NCBI GenBank assembly: GCA_964006375.1
Contig: OZ023262.1
Coordinates: 52,650,917 to 52,714,916 of the forward strand
Direction: 5' to 3'
From: Tillus elongatus
Lineage: Eukaryota > Arthropoda > Insecta > Coleoptera > Cleridae
DNA length: 64,000 bases
This document shows positions 1 through 9,374 of the stretch, in pieces. A model generated the notes under the pieces. It saw nothing but the letters and a program-made list of their open reading frames with translations. It was not told where the DNA came from and did no database searches. The position numbers and the translations under genes were made by a program. Numbering within the stretch: the stretch's first letter is position 1; every line of letters starts with the position of its first letter.

Positions 1-9
1 GTACACTTT

Positions 10-419
10 TAGTGACTTTTCTTTGAAAAATTCACTAATGACGAGAGGGCGACTTTTGAATTTTGAAAAAATGTCTTCCAATGAGCGCAAACTAAAACTA
101 AAACTAAAAAAAACCATAACTAAAATTACTGCCAAAACACTAAAGAAAGTGTCCATTTGAAATGAATTTTCTGGAAATATTTAAGTAAAATGAAGGACAA
201 TGACGGTTGAAGCCAAAACTTAAAGGTTTATAAAACACAATTCTTGCTACATTTTTTCTACGTATCATCTTGTATTCGTTACAGGTTCTTTGCCTAAATG
301 TTGCCAATTTTGACGTTTCAAATCGCGACATTGGCGTTTTAAGAAAAAAATCCCATTTTTTGAAAGCCTACAACCCGAGTACCAAATTTGGTTGCCATAA
401 TTTTGTTAATTCCGGATAT

Positions 420-496
<77 letters not shown>

Positions 497-894
497 AACG
501 GAGTAATGGTCCGCAATACTCGTATGAAACTGTATTGATAATTTAAGGGGTATTGAGTTTTCTTTTAGAAAAAAATTTTCTTCGAAAGTAACAAGGCTGT
601 TTTAATGAAATTTACTACATATGTTGCCTTGGGAGAGATATTACTATGTACGAATATTCAACTTTCTAAGTTATAGAAAATTGAGTTATTCACATTTTAA
701 ATTTTCTTTCGAAAAAAAATTTTTTCTTCGAAAATTACAAAGTCATTTTAATGAAATTTTGTGGATATATTGCCTTAGGAAAGCCCTTACTACATACCAA
801 AATTAAACTCTCTAAGTTTATAGAAAATTGAGTTATTCAAATTTGAAGCATTTAATAAAAAATCACTACCATAACGCACTTGCTGCCTCCCGAT
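10..894 (+). repeat. Microsatellite-bearing dispersed element, near full length
   Basis: This is a copy of the family that dominates the window. The 5' end is a short palindrome (AGTGACTTTTC ... AAATTCACTAAT) followed by a conserved block (GGCGACTTTTGAATTTTG, ATGAGCGCAAACT). A pure (TA)n tract lies at 421-492. The 3' end is AATCACTACC followed by the hairpin ACGCACTTGCTGC. The small ORFs inside are repeat noise. The structure (subterminal inverted AGTGAATTTTC, internal microsatellite, 3' hairpin next to a T-run) resembles non-autonomous Helentron/DINE-1-like elements. That class assignment is inference. Confidence 0.6.
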
Positions 895-942
895 TAATTT
901 TTTTTTGGTCTTTTAATTTAGAGACCTAAATTTTGGCACATA

Positions 943-1634
<692 letters not shown>

Positions 1635-1764
1635 CAAATGATACATGCCAATTATTAAAATTAACGCCACAAGTTTTCGGTTTAAACTTAAATTGATCTA
1701 CCGGATAAAACAGCATACATATCAAACTATCCTGCAGAACACTACACATTGTTGTATGTTAAAA

Positions 1765-1836
1765 ACATCATTCTCAACTGGACATTTAAAATTTATTCAA
1801 ATTGATTGAATTTTTCTACTAATCTTCGAAAATCAG
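1765..1836 (+). pseudogene. Mariner transposase remnant A, 5' piece (interrupted by LINE)
   Basis: The last readable codons before the LINE give NLRKS. Joined across the insertion they continue as GVFNRHNHDYWATENP, the conserved block after the first catalytic Asp in arthropod mariner transposases. The 8-bp duplication AAAATCAG (1829-1836 and 4765-4772) marks the insertion. Upstream coding sequence is too decayed to follow. Confidence 0.5.
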
Positions 1837-4764
1837 TAGAGGGGGCGTCAACATCAAGATTTAACATATCCTTTTCGAATATATGTGGCCTAAATTCTAA
1901 CCTGAACTCCGTCCACCATTTCCTCCAGGCTAACAGGCCCCAACTCCTCTTCCTCACCGAAACCCAAATCAGTGCCAAAACAGCCATTAATTACCTTATT
2001 TTCCCGAGGTATGAGCTCCTTACTTCCTTTAGATTGCATGGAGGCGTGTGCGCATACGTCCGTAGCAATCTACCCTGCACCAGACTCCCCAATTTAGAAG
2101 CTGGAAGAAAAGACATACTATGGATAAAACTCTCTGTCAGGGCTGCAACTAAATTCATCTGTTGCATTTACCGGTCACCTTCTGACAACAACTTTGTCCA
2201 GCTCTTTGACTACCTTTCTGAAAAAACCTACCATCTGATTTCTGAATATCCTTCCTCCGAGGTCACTATTCTTGGTGACTTCAATGTCCATAATAAGGAA
2301 TGGCTAGGAGCTTCAAAAACCGATCCACAAGGGAGAGCAGCGGAGGCCTTTGCAGTCAGCAATTCTTTAGCCAATATGGTTCAGCAACCTATTTACTTTC
2401 CTCGCATCCCAACACACAGCTCAAATCCCTTGGATCTCCTTCTTACTACAAAACCTGAATGCTATAAGATATCAGTCACCGCCCCCCTTGGTCGTTCAGA
2501 CCACGGCATGGCCACTGCTTCCTGCGCAATGCAACCCGAGGTCACACAGTCATCACACCCACGTATCGTTTGGCACTACAACTCCGCAAACTGGGACGAA
2601 ATGCGGGATTACTTTTCCTTATTTCCATGGGCGTCTGTCTGCTTCTCTCATCCTGACCCCTCTGATATCTCACAAAACGTCACCGAAATTATCCAAGCTG
2701 GCATGGAATTATTTATTCCACGTACACAGAAAACCTCTTCAGCCACTCAAAAGCCCTGGTTCTCTAAATACTGTGACAAGGCCAGACTTGAAAAGGTCAA
2801 AGCTCACAAAACGCTTCTACACAATCCCAGTCAAGAAAACCGTCAAGCATTTAACGATGCAAGAAACCGCTATGTCCGCATTCTTTCTGAGGCAAAAAAC
2901 TCGTTTAATAACCACATCAAAAACAAAGTCCTCTTAAGCTCCAATGGCGGCTGGACTCTTGCTAAATCTATTGGGAATAATTTCTGCAAGAGCACGTTCC
3001 CACTTCTTGTCTCAGGGGATGAAATTGTTTCTACCGCCCTGGGCAAGGCTGAACTTTTTGCTTCGTTGTTCGCCGGCAATTCTACTCTCAATCCACCTCC
3101 AAATGTTCAACCACCAACAGCCCCCAATGTCGCGCACAAAATGACTGATATCATTTTCAAAACTAAAAAGCTACGAAAGATGCTCTCTTCTCTTAATACC
3201 AGGGAAGCCTCTGGCCTTGACGAGATCCCAGCAATTGTTCTCAAAAAATGCGCACCAGAACTTGCTCCTGTCCTGACTCGTCTGTTTCAGATATCTTACA
3301 ATAAAGGCATATTTCCTAGCAACTGGAAAACTGCTCGAGTACAACCCACCCCCAAGAAAGGATCCAAAGCACTTGCTAGCAACTATAGGCCTATTTCTCT
3401 CCTTTCAGTCGTCTCTAAAGTAATGGAAAAGTATATAAACACCGAATTACTAAAATTTCTTGAAAACACAGTCTAATCCACGACAGGCAGTATGGATTCC
3501 GTCAACGCAGATCGACTGCCGACCTCCTTTCCTTTGTCACCCATTCTTGGAACAAGTCTATGGAACTACACGGTGAATCCCAGATTATCGCTCTAGACAT
3601 ATCCAAAGCATTCGACCAGCTCTGGCACGCAGCGCTGCTTAATAAACTTTCGGCCTATGGTCTACCACCAAAACTCTGTACCTGGACAGCAAATTTCCTC
3701 TCCAATCGCAGCATTTCTGTTGCCGTGAATGGCCATTCCTCTAAACTGTATCCAATTAATGCAGGAGTTCCTCAAGGTTCAGCTTTGGCCCCTACTTTGT
3801 TTCTTCTCCAAATCAATGATCTCCTCTCTAGCATATCCAACCCAGTTCACAGTTACGCGGATGAGAGCACCCTCCACTCAAATATGCAATATTCTAAGGC
3901 TGTCTCTTTAGCCCAATTAGATGAGGATCGCAGACTCATGGAGGGTTCTGTCCCTGTGGATCTCCAAAAAATATTAGACTGGAGAAGTAGAAATCTTGTA
4001 CAATTCAACTCCACCAAATCTCAGTTTTACGTTCTATCTCATAAGAGATACACCAGCCCTAGACCCATCACAATGAACAACCAAGTTATTCAAAGTAATG
4101 AGTCGTTTTCTCTTGTTGGCATTTCTGTGGATCGAAATCTCAATTGGCACCAACATGTCACATCAATTGCAGAACCGGCTGCTACGAAATTAGATTTCCT
4201 CTTCCGGGCTCGCAAATACTTTTCACCAGCTAATCTCTATACCTTATATACTTCACAAATAAGGCCTAACCTCGAATACTGCTCCCACATCTGGGGTGAA
4301 GCTGCCGCTTCTACACTCGCTATCCTAGACTCTATTCAAAAGAGAGCTATACGTCTCATCGGTGACCGTACCCTCACCCAAAGGCTGCCATCCCTTGCCT
4401 ACCGACGTGGCGTTGGTGACCTCTCTCTCTCTTTTATAGATATCTGCACGGGCACTGCTCAGAGGAGCTTTCTTCCATAGTTCCTCCACCTGCTGCTCCC
4501 AACAGATCTACCAGGGGAACAGAGCGAATGCACCCTTTTACTGTCCAGGTCACCAGACATAGGGCATCTTGTTATGCCCGCTCTTTTGTCCCGAGGACTT
4601 CCAAGTTGTGGAATTCCTTGCCGGCACATGTTTTTCCTTCTCCTCCGAACCTCCAAACCTTCAAGTCCAGAATTAACAAGTTGCCTCTTTCCTCCTTCTC
4701 AACACCCACGGTACGATAGTATTTAGGCTGTAAGCCCTCGTGGTGTGTTGTTGAAATTAAAAAA
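1837..4764 (+). mobile_element. Non-LTR retrotransposon (LINE) copy 1, inserted in mariner A
   Basis: The insertion is about 2.93 kb. It begins at TAGAGGGGGCG, ends in a poly-A tail (4758-4764), and is flanked by the 8-bp target-site duplication AAAATCAG. It is the same family as the minus-strand element at 9375-12309, and the two copies start within a few bases of each other at GGGGGCG. There is no separate ORF1. It is an APE-type LINE with endonuclease then reverse transcriptase, most like the Jockey/CR1 superfamily. I cannot assign the clade more finely. Confidence 0.88.
1838..4719 (+). pseudogene. LINE endonuclease-reverse transcriptase, frameshifted
   Basis: The APE-type endonuclease comes first: N in NICGLN, catalytic E in FLTETQI, YRSP, GDFNVHNKEW, DLLLTT, GRSDH. 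The reverse transcriptase follows: NYRPISLLSVVSKVMEKYI, ALDISKAFDQLW, GVPQGSALAPTLF. Compared with the intact copy at 9.4-12.3 kb it has a 1-nt deletion near 3463, with a stop at 3474-3476, and a 2-nt insertion in a CT run near 4430. The catalytic YADD box reads YADE, so this protein would be inactive even without the frameshifts. The frame has no ATG at its start. It is a dead copy. Confidence 0.9.
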
Positions 4765-5387
4765 AAAATCAGGAGTGTTCAATCGTCACAACCATGACTA
4801 CTGGGCAACTGAGAATCCAGAATTACGAAATCCCCGTAGATTTCAGACGCGCTTTGGAGTCAATGTATGGTGTAGAATCTATGGTAAGCATCTTAATTTT
4901 AATTTTTTAAATTGTAAGTTACAATCTTATTATTTTTCAGGAAACCAGTTAATTGGGCCATTTTTTACGCTGATACACTTAATAGCCGGCGTTGTTTTAA
5001 TATGTTACAAACCCAAATAATCCCTGCAATCAGACAAGCGGTGCCAGTGATTCAATTTGAAAATGTTTGGTTTCAGCTTGATGGCTGTCCTGCTCATAAT
5101 TCTAGAGAGGTACAGACTCTACTTCATAACACATTCGGGAAAAGAATAATTTCAAATAGCGGTCCAGTATTATGGCCAGCAAGGAGCCTCTGGATTTTTA
5201 CTTGTGGGGACATGTAAAAAATGAAATGTATGAATTCGATCCACCTGAAGAAACAGACATGTTAATTCAAAGGGCAAGGGAGCTATTTGCTGGAATTAAT
5301 AGACATACTTTAGAACGGGTTACCAATTCAGTAATAAAAAAAATTCAGAAATATATTGACCAAAATGGCAGACATGTTGAACTTTCA

Positions 5388-5390
<3 letters not shown>
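4765..5390 (+). pseudogene. Mariner transposase remnant A, 3' piece
   Basis: The order is NRHNHDYWATENPELRNP, VNVWCRIYG, NQLIGPFF, then QLDGCPAHNSREVQ (second catalytic Asp), LDFYLWGHVKNEMYEFDPPEE, and a C-terminal helix region ending near 5390. These are the standard landmarks of arthropod Tc1/mariner-type transposases. There are frameshifts near 4990 and 5190, and a short deletion removes the usual SPDLTP residues just before LDFYLWG. The element is dead. A 57-bp intron-like insertion lies at 4884-4940. Confidence 0.82.
4884..4940 (+). other. Candidate minimal spliceosomal intron inside the transposase
   Basis: Removing 57 bp from GTAAGC to TTTTTCAG joins VNVWCRIYG to NQLIGPFF in frame (phase 1, codon G split g|ga), which matches the family. 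The insert is very AT-rich and the splice sites are good. A random AT-rich insertion is the alternative. Confidence 0.5.

Positions 5391-5427
<37 letters not shown>
5391..5427. repeat. (TG)n microsatellite
   Basis: About 18 TG units abut the 3' end of the minus-strand SINE. Confidence 0.95.
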
Positions 5428-5430
<3 letters not shown>

Positions 5431-5775
5431 GTTTCTTTAACGTCGGCCTATTTCCGCGACTATGGTCAATCACCGACGCCAGGGAGCAGTTTCACCTCAC
5501 TATCCTGGAAATTTTGCCGAACCCCTGTCTTTCTGTAAGGAGGGTAGGGATCTTTAACGTGCCCAACATCGCATGGACACGGGACCGACGGCTTTACGCC
5601 CCCTCCGAAGGGCGAAACGTGCAGACATTCAACTTGCTCAAATACAATGCCAGAACCTCGGTTGATGTTATTGTTACAGTATGTACTGAAAAAGTGAAAG
5701 GAGTAACCTAGGATCGAACCCACTACCCTTCGGTTCAGAGGCACACGTTCTTACCCCTGAACCACCGAGGTTCTA
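5428..5775 (-). mobile_element. tRNA-derived SINE with conserved central domain
   Basis: Read on the minus strand, the head contains a pol III box A (TGGTTCAGGGG, 5754-5764) and box B (GGTTCGATCC, 5711-5720) with tRNA spacing. A central domain of about 200 bp follows (GTCTGCACGTTTCGCCC, GTAAAGCCGTCGGTCCCGTG, TGTTGGGCACGTTAAAG). It ends in CGACGTTAAAG next to a microsatellite. The same central domain recurs at 29786-30018, 15131-15282 and 16535-16690 without the tRNA head. I cannot name the domain superfamily. Confidence 0.75.
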
Positions 5776-6484
5776 ACTTTAAAAGTGATACTTGTTATTT
5801 TTCTTTGCTTTTCTAATGCGCTAACTTTATTATTTGTTTCTTAATGGTATGTGTTGATTTTTAATTTTTAATTTATTGTTGTGTTTGACGCTTATAATGT
5901 TATTCGATGTTCGATGTGTTGTTGCTTTTATTGTTTGTATTTGTAATTAATATTCTGCCAGTCTTCGTTAAATAGCTAGCGCGCAATGTTTTAAAGTTCA
6001 TGTTATTCCCTTTTTTACTTTATAGATTGCGAGGTTGCCATATGTATGTTTTAATAAATCTTAAAATCTCATTTTTTTTTAAATTTCTAACCGTTCTTTT
6101 GGAATGTGTGATATTATGGTCTTTTTTAGACTGTCAAAATCCAGTATGGTGTCCATAAGAAAAAAATTTGACAATCGCCTAGCGATTATTTGACAATAAA
6201 CATGAAATCTGACTAGATAACTGGATTCTAGGTTAAAAGTTGCTGTGAAGATGTTTTTACAGAATTCAAAAATTTCGATAAATAAAAAATTATAGCACTT
6301 TGAAGAAATGTGCCATTTTTCTTATTTTAAAAAAATCCCAAAAACCAAATAAGTTAGCGGATTCGAATAAGCAGCTTTGGATTGGTAATAAAATTGCCTA
6401 CAACTTTCCCCATTTAACCGTTTCTCCATTTCTTATAGTTTCTGAGATCCCTACATATGCATCACCAATTTGGGGCGCACTATA
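5776..6484. other. AT-rich spacer, no gene recognised
   Basis: No homology is recognised. The last 60 bases read SEIPTYASPIWGA in one frame. That resembles the Y-x-x-P-x-WG motif late in LINE reverse transcriptases, but it is too short to rely on. Confidence 0.4.
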
Positions 6485-6845
6485 TAGGGTGGCGCATTGA
6501 AAACGAAACAGACCGATTTGCGTCCAGAGAATAATTTTTTTAAGAAACGCTGAAACACATCATAAGTACTGTACTAAATTTAGTTGTCACACATTTAATA
6601 TTGAGGGGGACATGTTTTGACATAAAACTCAACTTTGCCACATCAATCCCTTAAGGGTGGTGATAACAACCCTTATATTTTAAATAGGGAATATGGGTCG
6701 AGTGTTACATCATTTGAAAGCTTTATTTTCTGAATTCAGCACAATAATTTTTCTGGAAGTTTTCTCAACTCGTTTAAAAATTATTCACAGTTGAAGATCT
6801 AAAAACGCATTTCTGTCATTCCGATAAGAAATGTGCTGATAGTCA
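6485..6845 (+). repeat. Left terminal inverted repeat of mariner B
   Basis: Matches the reverse complement of 8112-8450 over its whole length, including GGTGGCGCATTGAAAACG, ATCGGTC-type sequence near the tip, TGTCCCCCTCAATATT and TCAACTCGTTTAAAAATTAT. Confidence 0.88.
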
Positions 6846-6914
6846 ATGTTTTGTTGGTTTATAAACAAAAAATTGACTATCAGAACATTTCTTATCGGAA
6901 TGAGAGAAATGCGG
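6804..6914. repeat. Internal hairpin at the inner edge of the left TIR
   Basis: GATAAGAAATG ... GATAGTCAAT is followed, after a loop of about 20 bases, by its reverse complement (ATTGACTATC ... CATTTCTTATC). This gives a stem of about 45 bp ending just before the transposase leader. It could be a second transposase-binding palindrome. Confidence 0.75.
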
Positions 6915-6977
6915 TTTATTATTTCAGTTTATCGTTCGGTTTGATACTTGATAGTACTACCGAAAATTAATTTCACA

Positions 6978-8057
6978 ATGATGTATTCTGTAGAAGAAAG
7001 AGTTGAAATAATTACTCTTTTTTTTCAAAAACGATGACTGTGCCAACCGTACCGCAAATTTGTTTAATAAACGACATCCGAACAGACATGTTAACAGAAA
7101 ATACATTTTGGAGTTAGTTGCAAAGTTTCGACAAAGTGGTTCAGTAGCCAACAAAAAACGGGATCCTGAACGTGAATTTCCGATTAGAAATGAGATTACT
7201 GAGATTCAAGTTTTAGGACAAATTGCTGCAGACCCAACTTTGAGCACGAGAAAATTGGCCACTGTTTCAAACATCAAAAGAAGGACCACTCAGCGAACAT
7301 TGAAGCATCATAAATTTCACCCGTATAAAATTCATCTTGTACAACAACTGAATGAAGATGATTTTGATCGGCGGCTGGAGTTTTGTGAAGTTATGACTGC
7401 ACGAATAGCTGATAACGGAAACTTTCTGTTCAATATCTGTTTTTCAGACGAGTGTACGTTTTTATTAAACTCTACAGTCAATCGCCATAATTGTCGTTAT
7501 TGGGCAGATAATAATCCAAGAAATTTTCACGAAGTCCACACTCAAACTCCACAGAAATTGAATGTATGGACTGGCATTTTTGGAGACCGTTTAATCGGAC
7601 CAATTTTTCTTCATGTGAATTTGAGTGGCGAAACGTATTTGGAGTTACTAGAAGATATCGTTTACCCTCTACTAATTGACATTGTTGAAAATGATGATCG
7701 CTATCAAGAAAATCAATTAGTGTTTCAACAAGATGGAGCTCCTCCGCATTTTTTTTTACAACGTGTTAGGGATTTTTGAACAGAGAGTTTCCAGGACAAT
7801 GGATTGGGCGTAGAGGTGCTATTGAGTGGCCCCTTAGATCACCGGATTTAACTCATTTAGACCTCATTCTATGGGGCCATTTAAAGAGTAGAATTTACGC
7901 AACAGAACCGGAGTCTCTGGAAGAATTACGACGACGCATTGTTGAAGAATGCCGTCTAATAACTCCACAAATGCTCCAGAATGCCAGAGCTCGTTTTGAA
8001 CAAAATTTGTACTTTTGTATGGAAGCTGGTGGTCAACAATTTACAACACTTACTTAA
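6978..8057 (+). pseudogene. Mariner transposase, DD41D-like spacing, two frameshifts
   Basis: The protein starts at ATG 6978 with MMYSVEERVEIITLFFQK. It shifts frame at a T/A run near 7030 and continues through an N-terminal helix-turn-helix region (NLFNKRHPNRHVNRKYILE, SGSVANKKR). The catalytic region shows FSDECTF (first Asp), NRHNCRYWADNNP, LNVWTGIFGDRLIGPIF, FQQDGAPPH (second Asp) and SPDLTHLDLILWGHLK (third Asp). A second 1-nt shift occurs near 7776. Allowing for a run of Ts after DGAPPH, the second-to-third Asp spacing is about 41 residues. All three catalytic Asp are kept. Two single-base repairs would be needed for a full frame, so this copy is probably inactive. Confidence 0.88.
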
Positions 8058-8111
8058 CTGAATAAACATTTTTGAACGTTTGGTTTTGTTTTTTAGTTTT
8101 TTTAAACGAGA

Positions 8112-8450
8112 AATTGACTAATTAGTGCATTTCTTATCACAATGAATGAAATACGTTCTTGCAACTCCAACTGTGAATAATTTTTAAACGAGTTGAGAAA
8201 ACTTCCAAAAAAATGTGTGTGCTGAATCCAGAAAAGAAAGATCTTTCAAATGATGTAACACTCGACCCATGTTCCCTATTTAAAATATAAGGGTTGTTAT
8301 CACCATCCTTAAGGGGTTGATGTGACAAAGTTGAGTTTTATGTCAAAACATGTCCCCCTCAATATTAAAATTGACGTGTTTCAGCGTTTCTTAAAAAAAA
8401 CAATTCTCTGGACGCAAATCGGTCTGTTTCGTTTTCAATGCGCCACCCTG
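8112..8450 (-). repeat. Right terminal inverted repeat of mariner B
   Basis: Mirror of 6485-6845. The tip CCACCCTG is followed by the TA duplication. Confidence 0.88.
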
Positions 8451-9306
8451 TATAAATTGTATCTGAGTTGAATAGAGTATATGATTTACCAAGCTCCAGA
8501 ACATTAATGTTATTTCAGTACAAAATTTTATGCAAGGCTCTAACATATAAGGAAAGAGCTAATTATTTTCCTTTCCGACCGACTAATTCTAATGCTTGGG
8601 TTAATAAAGCTATGCTACTACTAAGTTTTCATTATAATTCAACAAAAATTCAATACACAAAAAATTCATACATAAGTAATGTATTTCTCCGGCAGTGTGC
8701 ATTGTGCATTCGATTTTATCATTTTTTAAGACGGACACAAGGTTAAGTCTTAATCATAGGAACAATTAAAGTCACTTTAATACATTACACTATCATTATT
8801 CAAGAGTTGCTCGTTTTATTACATGCTCTGCCACGAGTGGACATGAATGTATTTTGCAATTACACCTTTCGGCATTAATAAAGCCACATCCACTTTCTCT
8901 GCTCTGCCTTGAACCTATCCTTCGGATTTTAGATATAATTATTATTCGATCATTAAAGTACAAGTAAATCACATAATTACCGAACAAAAAACAATAACAT
9001 ATTTGTTACTACTACTAATTGATATTATTATAAATTATTTGAACAATGTTAACTAAGCATATACGGTTAAACGTTCTTGAGAATTTTTATAATTAGTTAG
9101 TCTTTATTTTACGGAAACAGAAAGTAAAATTAAAAAATAATTAAAGGTGAAAAAAACAAACAAATCCTGCCGTCTCGGGTTCGCTAAGGTAGAAGCTGAC
9201 TTTTAGAATAAGCGGAAATTAATAGGACACAGAGAAACAGTTTGGTGTGTCAAAATATAATAATTTATATAAACTTACTCTTGCCCGATAATAAAAAGTT
9301 CGGGGC
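8451..9306. other. Possible LINE reverse-transcriptase debris, otherwise empty
   Basis: Just right of mariner B one frame reads NRVYDLPSSRT (8468 on), which resembles the YxLPxRT block near the C-terminus of LINE reverse transcriptases. It may pair with YASPIWGA at 6440-6480, as if mariner B had inserted into an old LINE. The rest of the stretch shows nothing I recognise. Confidence 0.28.
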
Positions 9307-9374
9307 GCAGCAAGTGCGTTATGGTAGTGAATTTTTATTAAATGCATAAAATTTTAATAAGTCAATTTTCTATA
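9307..9374 (-). repeat. Dispersed element, 3' end, split by LINE copy 2
   Basis: Begins with the hairpin CGCAGCAAGTGCG and TTATGGTAGTGAATTTT. It stops at TTTTCTATA where the LINE poly-A begins and resumes at 12310. Other uninterrupted copies (19086 onward, 19855 onward) show the undisturbed junction TTCTATAAACTTAGAG. Confidence 0.8.

Larger units (their letters stand above)
6485..8450 (+). mobile_element. Mariner-family transposon with very long terminal inverted repeats
   Basis: A 1.97-kb element flanked by TA duplications (6483-6484 and 8451-8452). Both ends read (C/T)AGGGTGGCGC when viewed inward. The inverted repeats extend about 340-360 bp (6485-6845 and 8112-8450), far longer than the roughly 30 bp of typical mariners. 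One transposase frame with two single-base frameshifts lies between them. Overall it is close to intact and so relatively young. Confidence 0.9.

Noticed and set aside
5172..5711. A single 179-codon protein
   Set aside because: It fuses a mariner C-terminus, a (TG)n tract and an antisense SINE; only the first 70 residues are transposase.
6300..6480. Confident LINE reverse transcriptase upstream of mariner B
   Set aside because: Only YASPIWGA resembles the motif and upstream residues do not; left as a weak possibility.
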